This document shows positions 1 to 7,009 of a DNA stretch of 33,570 nt, one piece after another. The stretch is from a bacterium ADurb.Bin243. Its GTDB lineage: Bacteria > Muiribacteriota > UBA9980. How positions within the stretch are numbered: position 1 is the stretch's first letter; each line of letters starts with the position of its first letter. The stretch covers positions 1-33,570 of the forward strand of contig MWBZ01000037.1 of the NCBI GenBank assembly GCA_002069765.1. Reading direction: 5' to 3'. Made by a program: the position numbers and the translations under genes. Under the pieces are notes generated by a model. The model was not told where the DNA came from, ran no database searches, and saw nothing but the letters and a program-made list of their open reading frames with translations.

Positions 1-1
1 C

Positions 2-316
2 GGCCTCGCCGAACCGGGCCGCAACAGGCTTATCCGCCTGGCGTACGACGTTTTGGGCAACATTTCTTTTTTTACCGCCGGCGAAGACGAAGTGAAAGCG
101 TGGACCATACAGAAAAACGATAACGCCCACGAAGCGGCCGGAAAGATACATTCAGACATTCAGCGCGGCTTTATTAAAGCCGAAGTCGTTTCCTATGCAG
201 ATTTTCTCGAGCACGGCAGCGTCGAAAAAGCCAAAGCGGCCGGCAAGTACAGGCTCGAGCCCAAGCATTACGTAGTAGCTGACGGCGATATCATAAACTT
301 CAGGTTTAACGTTTAA
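2..316 (+). CDS. ychF: YchF/Ola1 GTPase-family ATPase, C-terminal part (5' end outside window)
   Basis: Only the last 104 codons are present and the reading frame is open from the first bases. YchF is a ribosome-associated P-loop NTPase of the Obg group that prefers ATP and is linked to translation and oxidative stress. The visible part is the family's C-terminal TGS-like region: [14 protein letters not shown], then [22 protein letters not shown] and the terminal [11 protein letters not shown], all matching the usual end of YchF almost word for word. The G domain and Walker motifs lie upstream of the window. A TTG at 53 is internal, not the start, because family sequence ([14 protein letters not shown]) continues upstream of it. 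wecB begins 13 bp after the stop, so the two may be cotranscribed. Identification is confident. Confidence 0.93.
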   Translation, partial: GLAEPGRNRLIRLAYDVLGNISFFTAGEDEVKAWTIQKNDNAHEAAGKIHSDIQRGFIKAEVVSYADFLEHGSVEKAKAAGKYRLEPKHYVVADGDIINFRFNV

Positions 317-329
317 TCGCATACGTATA

Positions 330-1484
330 ATGAAAAAAGCGTTCAAAATATTATCCATATTCGGCACCAGGCCCGAGGCCATTAAAATGGCCCCGGTCGT
401 GATGAAGCTTGCCGCCGCGGCCGAAGCGTCCGGCGGCAGGATCGTTTCGCGCACTCTGGTGACCGCCCAGCACAGGCAGATGCTCGACGACGTGCTGAAA
501 ATATTCGATATCAAAGCCGACCGCGACCTGGACCTGATGAGCGAAAACCAGTCGCTGCACGATCTGACGGCAAAGATAATAACCTGCGTTTCGGAATTTC
601 TTGCCGTTGAAAAACCCGATCTGGTGCTGGTCCACGGCGATACCACCACGGCCATGGCGTCGTCGCTCGCGGCTTTTTATCAAAAAATAAAAGTCGCCCA
701 TGTTGAGGCCGGCCTTCGCACGTCCAACATCTACGCCCCGTTTCCCGAGGAAATCAACCGCCGCGTCTGCGACGTTATATCGAGCGTCCACTTCGCGCCC
801 ACCGAAAACGCGCGCAAAAATCTTATCCGCGAAGGCGTTTCGCCGTCGAATATCACCGTCACCGGAAATACCGTCGTGGACGCGCTTTATTATATAATTA
901 AAAATAAAGCCGTGCCGGTAAGCTCGCCGCGGATCAGAAAGGCGCTCGACGCGAACATGAAGATCGTGCTCGTAACCGCCCACCGCCGCGAAAACTTCGG
1001 CGAGCCTTTCGAGCGGATGTGCGACGCTTTTTTTAGGATAGTGAGCGAAAACGAAGACGCGGTAATCGTATATCCGGTTCATCTGAACCCTAACGTGAAA
1101 AACGCCGTGGAACGAAAATTCAATGAGTTCAAAGGGCCGGCTAAAGAGAGGATTATCCTCGAAGCGCCCATGCAATACCTCGAGTTCGTTACTTTGATGA
1201 ACGCCGCTTATATTATACTCACGGATTCGGGCGGCATTCAGGAAGAAGGCGCCACGCTGTCAAAACCTGTCCTGGTCATGCGCGAAGACACCGAGCGCCC
1301 CGAAATCATCGAAGCCGGATGCGGCATTCTGGTCGGCGCCGATACCGATAAAATAGCGCGCGAAGTAAAAAGGCTTATAGCCTCCAGGGAGCGATATGAT
1401 GAAATGGCCTGCGGTTCGAAGTGCTTTGGCGATGGCGACGCCGCGGATAAAATAGCGGCGGCGATATGCGGCTCGATGATTTGA
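330..1484 (+). CDS. wecB: UDP-N-acetylglucosamine 2-epimerase (non-hydrolysing)
   Basis: Interconverts UDP-GlcNAc and UDP-ManNAc in the cytoplasm, supplying ManNAc-type sugars for surface polysaccharide. The 384-residue length is normal for the family. Visible family motifs are FGTRPEAIKMAPVV near residue 11, TAQHRQML (45-52), HGDTTT with Asp104, VEAGLRT with Glu126, TGNTVVDAL (178-186), TAHRRENFGE with His218, and TDSGGIQEE near residue 300, which belongs to the UDP-binding half of this GT-B fold. The ATG at 330 is 13 bp after the ychF stop and lacks a clear ribosome binding site, so translation may depend on the upstream gene. The gene ends 3 bp from the stop of a convergent dehydratase gene that also uses UDP-GlcNAc, which supports a polysaccharide role. 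The hydrolysing relatives (NeuC type) are a less likely alternative. Confidence 0.93.
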   Translation: MKKAFKILSIFGTRPEAIKMAPVVMKLAAAAEASGGRIVSRTLVTAQHRQMLDDVLKIFDIKADRDLDLMSENQSLHDLTAKIITCVSEFLAVEKPDLVLVHGDTTTAMASSLAAFYQKIKVAHVEAGLRTSNIYAPFPEEINRRVCDVISSVHFAPTENARKNLIREGVSPSNITVTGNTVVDALYYIIKNKAVPVSSPRIRKALDANMKIVLVTAHRRENFGEPFERMCDAFFRIVSENEDAVIVYPVHLNPNVKNAVERKFNEFKGPAKERIILEAPMQYLEFVTLMNAAYIILTDSGGIQEEGATLSKPVLVMREDTERPEIIEAGCGILVGADTDKIAREVKRLIASRERYDEMACGSKCFGDGDAADKIAAAICGSMI

Positions 1485-1487
1485 AGC

Positions 1488-3380
1488 TTATTTGACTAAT
1501 TTTACGATCGTTTCTTTTTCGTCGCGGCTCTTCTTGCGCCGCTCCAATATTTCCGGTTTATAGCTTCCGGTGATCTGTATGAGCTTTTTCTTTATCTGAA
1601 AAGGATTGTTGTCGCGCGCGAACCTTTCAATGGCCGATATTTCCTTTTCCAGGAGGGCGGCGTTTATTTCCTGCTTTTTAGCTATGAATATTTTTTTATG
1701 CACGGTGCGCATGGTTCCTTCTTCGGCGGTGAGCAGCTCTTCGTAAAGCTTTTCGCCGGGGCGAAGGCCGGTGTACTTGATTTTGATATCGCTGTCCGGT
1801 TCGAAACCCGACAACCTTATGAGGTCGCGTGCAAGATCGGCTATCTTAACGGGATTTCCCATGTCGAGTATGAAGATTTCTCCGCCTTTGGCCATGACTG
1901 AAGCCTGAACAACGAGTTTAGCCGCTTCGGGTATGGTCATGAAGTACCTCGTTATTTCAGGATGCGTTACCGTAACGGGGCCGCCGGCCTCGATCTGCTT
2001 TTTAAACAGAGGAATGACCGATCCGCGGGAACCCAGGACGTTGCCGAAGCGGACGGCTACGAACTTAGTGCTGGATTCATGAGCCTTAGACTGGATGTAC
2101 ATTTCGGCCACGCGCTTTGTGGCGCCCATTACCGATGTGGGATTAACCGCCTTATCGGTTGAGATCATGACGAAAGTCGATACCTTATATTTGGCGGCCG
2201 CATCTGCGACGTTTTTAGTTCCGAGAATGTTGTTTTTGACGGCTTCGTCGGCATGCGATTCCATCAGCGGCACGTGCTTATACGCGGCGGCGTGGAAAAC
2301 TACGTCTATGCGGCGTTTGGAAAAGATATCGTCGATTTTGGCGCGGTCCTGGATATCGGCTATTATCACTTCGTGAAGGATTCCGGGATAGTCGAGGTTT
2401 AATTCGTTGTTGACCAGATATACGCTGTGCTCGCCGCGCCCTACCAGATAAATTTTTTCAGGTTTGAACTTGATGACTTCGCGCACTATCTGAGAACCGA
2501 TAGAGCCGCCCGCGCCGGTTATGAGAATGGATTTGCCCTGTATGTGGTTTTTGATTTCGTGTATGTTCAGATCAACCTGTTCGCGGCCTAGAAGGTCTTC
2601 TATTTTGACGTCGCGTATCTGTGAAAGGTAAACGTTTTCGTCGATGAGTTCGTAAACGCCCGGAACGGTCTTAACGCTGATTTTAGCTTCGGCGCAAGCG
2701 TCTATTATGGGTTTCATTTCAGAGCCGGTTGCTGAAGGGATGGCGATTATTATTTCGGATACCGAATAATCGCACGCGAGCTCCATAAGAGCGCGCCTGT
2801 CGCCTAAAACCGGTATGTTGTGGATTTTCATGCCCTTTTTGTCGCGGTCGTCGTCGATTATGCCGACGGGTTTGTAGCCGAGTTCTGGGTGTTTTAACAT
2901 TTCACGTATTATCATTTCGCCGGCGTCTCCTGCGCCGTAAATGAATATGGTTTTGGCCGTTTCCGCGGGAGGGCGTTTGCGCATGTAAAGATACTCGTAA
3001 CGCCATCTGAGCACTAATCTCGAAAAACCCACCAGAAAGAAGGTGATGAACATGTCCAGCGCCATGACCGAACGCGGAAAACGGCCCTGGAGAAAGTAAA
3101 TATATGTTATAATAATAAAAGAGCTCGCGATTATCGATTTGAAGATGTTGACCAGATCGTCGACCGACGCATAGCGCCAGATGCGGTTATAAAGCCCCAT
3201 GAAATAAAACGTGGTCACTTTAATGACTGCGAAAGTGAAGAAGAGCGAATATTCGCTGTATTGCGCCGGAATCTGGCCGCGGTCGAGATAAAACGTGATA
3301 AATAAGCTTATAAAAAGCGACGCGATGACAAGTATCGAGTCGGTTATTACAAGAATCACTCTTTTGCTTTTAGTATCCAT
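1488..3380 (-). CDS. Membrane-anchored UDP-GlcNAc 4,6-dehydratase (FlaA1/PglF/WbpM/CapD family)
   Basis: Long form of the polysaccharide-biosynthesis dehydratases, 630 residues. About four hydrophobic segments lie in residues 8-120. A first Rossmann-like domain follows (IFIYGAGDAGEM, 145-156), then the catalytic extended SDR domain with the NAD-binding GAGGSIGSQIV (289-299). The active-site stretch is STDKAVNPTSVMGATKR (407-423), where Thr-Asp-Lys and the downstream Met replace the usual SDR Ser-Tyr-Lys triad, as in PglF and WbpM. That makes UDP-GlcNAc 4,6-dehydration the likely reaction, giving the 4-keto-6-deoxy precursor of bacillosamine- or QuiNAc/FucNAc-type sugars. The start has no ribosome binding site and sits just downstream of a promoter (3390-3418), so the mRNA may be leaderless. 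The C-terminal tail from 600 is basic. The exact product is not determinable here. Confidence 0.9.
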   Translation of the reverse strand: MDTKSKRVILVITDSILVIASLFISLFITFYLDRGQIPAQYSEYSLFFTFAVIKVTTFYFMGLYNRIWRYASVDDLVNIFKSIIASSFIIITYIYFLQGRFPRSVMALDMFITFFLVGFSRLVLRWRYEYLYMRKRPPAETAKTIFIYGAGDAGEMIIREMLKHPELGYKPVGIIDDDRDKKGMKIHNIPVLGDRRALMELACDYSVSEIIIAIPSATGSEMKPIIDACAEAKISVKTVPGVYELIDENVYLSQIRDVKIEDLLGREQVDLNIHEIKNHIQGKSILITGAGGSIGSQIVREVIKFKPEKIYLVGRGEHSVYLVNNELNLDYPGILHEVIIADIQDRAKIDDIFSKRRIDVVFHAAAYKHVPLMESHADEAVKNNILGTKNVADAAAKYKVSTFVMISTDKAVNPTSVMGATKRVAEMYIQSKAHESSTKFVAVRFGNVLGSRGSVIPLFKKQIEAGGPVTVTHPEITRYFMTIPEAAKLVVQASVMAKGGEIFILDMGNPVKIADLARDLIRLSGFEPDSDIKIKYTGLRPGEKLYEELLTAEEGTMRTVHKKIFIAKKQEINAALLEKEISAIERFARDNNPFQIKKKLIQITGSYKPEILERRKKSRDEKETIVKLVK

Positions 3381-3389
3381 AGAAGATTA

Positions 3390-3418
3390 ATTATAACATT
3401 TTTACAAACCAGATTCAA
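3390..3418 (-). promoter_or_regulatory. Sigma-70-type promoter for the dehydratase gene
   Basis: On the minus strand, TTGAAT (3413-3418) is separated by exactly 17 bp from TATAAT (3390-3395). The ATG at 3380 begins only 9 bases beyond the -10 hexamer, so transcription would start at or within a few bases of the start codon. Confidence 0.65.
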
Positions 3419-3448
3419 TAGTTTTTATCGCGCGTGAATCAAAAACGC

Positions 3449-3477
3449 TTGACATGCGTTGCGTCTTATGTTAAAAT
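3449..3477 (+). promoter_or_regulatory. Sigma-70-type promoter for the small His/Cys-rich gene
   Basis: TTGACA (3449-3454), a 17-bp spacer and TAAAAT (3472-3477). Only 6 bases separate the -10 from the GTG start at 3484, the usual distance to a transcription start, so the message may be leaderless. Confidence 0.7.
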
Positions 3478-3483
3478 TTTTAC

Positions 3484-3795
3484 GTGAAGCAAAATTTCAA
3501 ATATTTAATTTCAGCCCTTATTATTGCATACCTGCTTTCTTTCGCGCAGTTTATGGTTTTCGACCACGATTCCTGCGAAGAAGGCCATTCGCATCAAAAA
3601 CAATGCCCGCTTCACAAACACTGCTGCGGCTCTTCACATCTCAACGCGCATAACGCGATAACCTCCGCCGGCGAAAAGTTTTCTCCGCCCGCAGTTTCCT
3701 GCGGAGCCATTTTGCAGCGCGGCTTTATTTGGGTCGAAAACCTTTTCGTCAAAACGGTTTTTCATCCTCCGCGGCCTTCCCGAAACCTTTCATAA
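3484..3795 (+). CDS. Small exported His/Cys-rich protein beside a metal efflux operon
   Basis: A 103-residue protein with a basic start and a hydrophobic segment at about residues 8-24 (signal peptide or membrane anchor). A dense run of potential metal ligands follows: DHDSCEEGHSH, CPLHKHCCGSSH. The C-terminus ends in a Pro-rich HPPRPSRNLS. Small proteins with this layout (hydrophobic N-terminus, His/Cys cluster, PPR-like tail) often stand at the head of heavy-metal efflux operons, such as CopL/DUF2946-like proteins; this link is by architecture only. The start is inferred: GTG at 3484 is the only start codon before the hydrophobic segment, it has no ribosome binding site, and a promoter lies 6 bp upstream. 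A likely role is periplasmic metal binding or buffering for the pump encoded downstream. No enzymatic motif is visible. Confidence 0.62.
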   Translation: MKQNFKYLISALIIAYLLSFAQFMVFDHDSCEEGHSHQKQCPLHKHCCGSSHLNAHNAITSAGEKFSPPAVSCGAILQRGFIWVENLFVKTVFHPPRPSRNLS

Positions 3796-3888
3796 TCCGC
3801 TCGAAGCGTCTAAAACAATAAATTTAGAATTTTTCTTTTTACGTCAATTAAAATTTAATAAAAAATAATGCGCCGCGGCGCGCATATG

Positions 3889-3917
3889 TAACGGCATTAA
3901 CCCACGGCCGTTATAAT
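3889..3917 (+). promoter_or_regulatory. Inverted repeat overlapping a TATAAT box upstream of the efflux channel gene
   Basis: TAACGGC (3889-3895) and GCCGTTA (3907-3913) form a perfect 7-bp inverted repeat with an 11-bp centre. The right arm runs into TATAAT (3912-3917). No good -35 is present at 17 bp, which fits a regulated promoter. This is a candidate operator for a metal sensor; no regulator gene lies next to it. The GGAGG ribosome binding site and ATG follow at 3941-3951. Confidence 0.45.
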
Positions 3918-3948
3918 AAGCGGTTCGCGGTATTAATACGGAGGAGTA

Positions 3949-5301
3949 ATGCGTAATCTTCAGCTGTTATTAGTGTTGGTTTTGTTGAGCGCTCTTTTGC
4001 CGGGCGCGCTATTTAGCGCGCAGGAAAAAGTTTCCGCGATCGAAAGTTTTTCCGGTTTGATCAGGGCGAATAACGCGGGCGTCAAAAGGTTCGAAAGCGA
4101 GCTTAAAAGCGCTGAACGCGAACTTAAGGCGGCTTCGAAACCGTCGGCCGTGATGCTTGAAATCGAAGGCGAGAGGACCTTCGAAAGCGGCGAAGAAAAA
4201 AAATACGAAACCAAAAATATAGAATTTTCTAAAACTTTCGGCCCGAACGATCCCGGTTCAGCGTTAAAAAGAAAAAACTCGATCGAGCTTAAAATTAAGC
4301 GCGAACAGGCTCTCAAAGCGATCGACGACATCGTTTACGGCTCTTACGCCGGTTTATTAAACGCTCTCAAGCTGGCATACCAGAAAAAGCTGGCGGCGGA
4401 AAACCTTAAAATAGCCGAAAACATAATTGAAGCCGTCACTAAAAAATACGAGGTGGCGCTCGGCTCTAAAATGGAAATAGAACAGGCCGTTCTGGATTAC
4501 GAAGTCCAGTTTTTAAAGGCGCTCGAAATAAAAGGCGCGTTCGAAAATCAAAAAGCGGCGCTGGAAATAGAAAACGGTATCGTTGAACCGGGCGTGCTGA
4601 CTTCTTTTCTCGAATTGCGGCGGACGGTTTCCCTCACAGGCGAGATTGAAATGCTTTTAAGCTCGGCGTCTATCGCCGTAGAAGACGTTAAAAAACTATA
4701 TTCGGACGCCCGCGCGAAAAGACGCGATCTGAAATCGGCGTTATACGAAGTCGAGCTGGTGGACGCTATGGCCGGAATGGAAAGGCGCAGCGGCTCTCCG
4801 GAATATAAACTGGGGTTTTTAAGAAGCGTAAATGATTAAAAGGAAGCCGAACGCGGCGTTAAACTCGGGATTTCAATACCGGTTTATGATTTCGGCAGGC
4901 GCAGGGAAACTATTGACGCGCTCAAGTTGAAAATGTCGGGATACCGCACCGAACTAGGCGTGAAAAGTTTTTTTGCGGAGCATATCGAACGAAGCATATT
5001 GCTGGATATTACGGAAAAATATAATTTGTGCATGCTTAACCGTGAAAAACTCGAACGGCTCGGCGGAGTCGGGCTGAAAAAAGCTTCGGGGCTTCTCGGC
5101 ATGGCCACTATCGGATATACCGAAGGCGCCACAACGCTGTTCGAATATCAGAACGCCAAAAAAAGCTATTTCGAGTTTTTCGAGCAGCTAATCGCGGCCG
5201 CTTTCGATTTTAACATATCTCTTCTGGAATTAAGAAAGGCGTGCGGCGTTCCGCCTGATGAAAATGCAGATATAATGGGACGTTTCATAAAATTAAATTA
5301 A
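3949..5301 (+). pseudogene. CzcC-like TolC-family outer-membrane channel gene split by an in-frame TAA
   Basis: In CzcCBA-type pumps the CzcC protein is the outer-membrane exit duct. The frame starts at ATG 3949 after a strong GGAGG site. It encodes a signal peptide (about residues 1-24, ending LFSAQ) and the first coiled-coil OEP half (NNAGVKRFESELKSAERELK, about 43-62). It stops at TAA 4837-4839, codon 297. The same frame is then open to 5301, and its first residues (KEAERGVKLGISIPVYDFG) are the classic start of the second OEP repeat. The whole would be about 450 residues, normal for CzcC. CAA to TAA is the simplest origin, but a base-calling error is equally possible. Translation might restart at ATG 4936, giving a separate C-terminal piece without a signal peptide. 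The adaptor and pump genes follow in the same direction and look intact. Confidence 0.82.
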
Positions 5302-5319
5302 AAGATAAGGCGATGATGC

Positions 5320-6996
5320 ATGAATATAAAAAAAAATCGATATATTTCAAACGTTAAAACCGTTTTTTTATTTATCGCGGTTATTTTGATCGGCGGCTTT
5401 TGTTACGGACGGCTTAATTTATCCGGCGCTTCGGCGGCCGGCGGCGAAGCGGCGCACGATCACCGGAACTGTTCGCATGCCGAAGGCGAAGCGGCTAAAC
5501 ATGAAGAAGCGAAAGCCCCTTCTGAAGCTTACGAAACTTTCAGCCTCAAAGACCGTTCGGCCATAAAGACGCCTGAGTCTCATGACGGACATAACCATGG
5601 CGCGGAATCCGCCGGCCGCGAAAAAGAAGCGGCGGCCCACGGCCCCGGCGACGGGCACGATCACGGCAGCGAAGCCGCTCACGGCGCCTTGGCCCCTGAA
5701 ATTAAAATAGACGGCCTGGTGACGGAAAAGGCCGTAGCTGAAACCGTATATGAAACGGTAAGCGCTAACGCGACCGTCAGATTTCATCCCGATCATTACG
5801 CTAAAATAGTGCCTTTCGTTCCGGGGCGGGTAAAACAGATAAAGGCCAGGCTCGGCGACCGCGTTAAAAAAGGCCAGGAACTTATGGTTGTCGAATCGGT
5901 CGAAATATTCAACGCTAAGGTCGAATACTTAAAAAACCTCAACCGCTATGAAGTCGCGCTCGCTAAATATGAAAATATAGTGCAGATGGGCGAACTTGGA
6001 TCGTTTACGCAGAAAAACGTAGAAGAAGCCACGGGTTCTCTGGCCGACGCGAAATCGCAATATGAAAAAGCCCTTGTAGCGCGTGAAACGGCGTCTAAAA
6101 AATATGAACGCGTTAAAAAATTAGTGGATTCCGGAGTTTCGTCCCGCTCGGAGCAGGAGCAGGCCGAAAACGAACTCAGAAGCGCGTCTATCGAAGTCGA
6201 ATCGTCTAAATCCAAGCTAGAAAACGCTCAAAAATCCATGTCGCGCGTAGAAAAACTCAGCGACGCTAAAATTTCGCTTAAAAGAGAAACGGCGGATATT
6301 CAGACGGAATTCTATGAAGCCAGGCAGAATTACGACATATCGCATAAATATTTAGCCGTCGTAGGCGTGGAATGCGAGCCGGGCGGCGACTGCAAAATAC
6401 ATGAACTGGGCACGTTTTCTATTTATTCCCCGATAGACGGAATCGTTATCGAAAATAACGCCGTAATCGGCGGCAGCATCGATACTCAGACGGCCGTGAT
6501 GTGCGTCGGCGATTACGACGTAACGGCCATAGATATAGACATCTATGAGAAAGACCTTTCCAGGGTCCATAACGGCCAGAGAGTCGAAATTGAAAATATT
6601 TACGGCAAGACCATAGCCGGCCGGATAACTTATATGAGCAATATACTCGAGCAGAACACCCGCACGCTTAAGGCTAGGGCTGAAATCGACGAAAACCCTT
6701 CACTTCTTAAAATCGGCGAATTCGTTAACTGCGTGATACTGGCCGCCGAGCGCAAAAATGCCGTTACGGTGCCTCAGGCCGCGATCATAGAAGACGGCGG
6801 AAGGTTCCTTGTTTATATTAAATGCGGCAAGTCTTACGATAAAGTTTACGTGAAGCAGGGCCACAAATTCAGGGACCGCGTCGAGATAATCGAAGGCGTA
6901 AAGCCCGGCGACGAGGTAGTTACCGTCGGAAACTACCAGCTGTTTAATATGTCGATGTCTAACAAGCTTGAATTAAGCTGTGATTCGTGCAAATAA
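5320..6996 (+). CDS. RND efflux periplasmic adaptor, CzcB-like, with His-rich N-terminus
   Basis: Membrane-fusion protein linking the inner-membrane pump to the outer-membrane channel; 558 residues. A signal anchor (about 13-30) is followed by a His-rich stretch from 46 to 121 with eleven histidines (AHDHRNCSH, SHDGHNHG, GDGHDHG), probably a metal-binding antenna. Then come the first lipoyl/barrel-sandwich half (IVPFVPGRVKQIKARLGDRV), a long alpha-helical hairpin (about 200-340), the second lipoyl half (SIYSPIDGIVIENNAVIGG), a beta-barrel and a membrane-proximal domain. The protein ends in CDSCK, a CxxC pair. It starts at ATG 5320, 18 bp after the channel frame ends; ATGs at 5312 and 5315 are in another frame. 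It is part of the channel-adaptor-pump operon. The pattern argues for a divalent heavy metal or copper substrate, which sequence alone does not settle. Confidence 0.9.
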   Translation: MNIKKNRYISNVKTVFLFIAVILIGGFCYGRLNLSGASAAGGEAAHDHRNCSHAEGEAAKHEEAKAPSEAYETFSLKDRSAIKTPESHDGHNHGAESAGREKEAAAHGPGDGHDHGSEAAHGALAPEIKIDGLVTEKAVAETVYETVSANATVRFHPDHYAKIVPFVPGRVKQIKARLGDRVKKGQELMVVESVEIFNAKVEYLKNLNRYEVALAKYENIVQMGELGSFTQKNVEEATGSLADAKSQYEKALVARETASKKYERVKKLVDSGVSSRSEQEQAENELRSASIEVESSKSKLENAQKSMSRVEKLSDAKISLKRETADIQTEFYEARQNYDISHKYLAVVGVECEPGGDCKIHELGTFSIYSPIDGIVIENNAVIGGSIDTQTAVMCVGDYDVTAIDIDIYEKDLSRVHNGQRVEIENIYGKTIAGRITYMSNILEQNTRTLKARAEIDENPSLLKIGEFVNCVILAAERKNAVTVPQAAIIEDGGRFLVYIKCGKSYDKVYVKQGHKFRDRVEIIEGVKPGDEVVTVGNYQLFNMSMSNKLELSCDSCK

Positions 6997-7009
6997 AAGG
7001 CGGTGAAAA

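Noticed and set aside
53-316. Start of ychF at the TTG at position 53
   Set aside because: Conserved YchF sequence continues upstream of it to the window edge.
351-1175. Long minus-strand open frame of 274 codons
   Set aside because: It lies entirely inside wecB in antisense, has no ribosome site and an Arg/His-rich composition typical of a shadow frame.
3459-3653. Plus-strand open frame of 64 codons overlapping the small His/Cys gene
   Set aside because: It overlaps the promoter and the better frame, has no ribosome site, and lacks a sensible composition.
4837-4839. Programmed readthrough or recoding at the TAA in the channel gene
   Set aside because: TAA is not used for selenocysteine or pyrrolysine, and no stimulatory structure is evident; mutation or read error is simpler.
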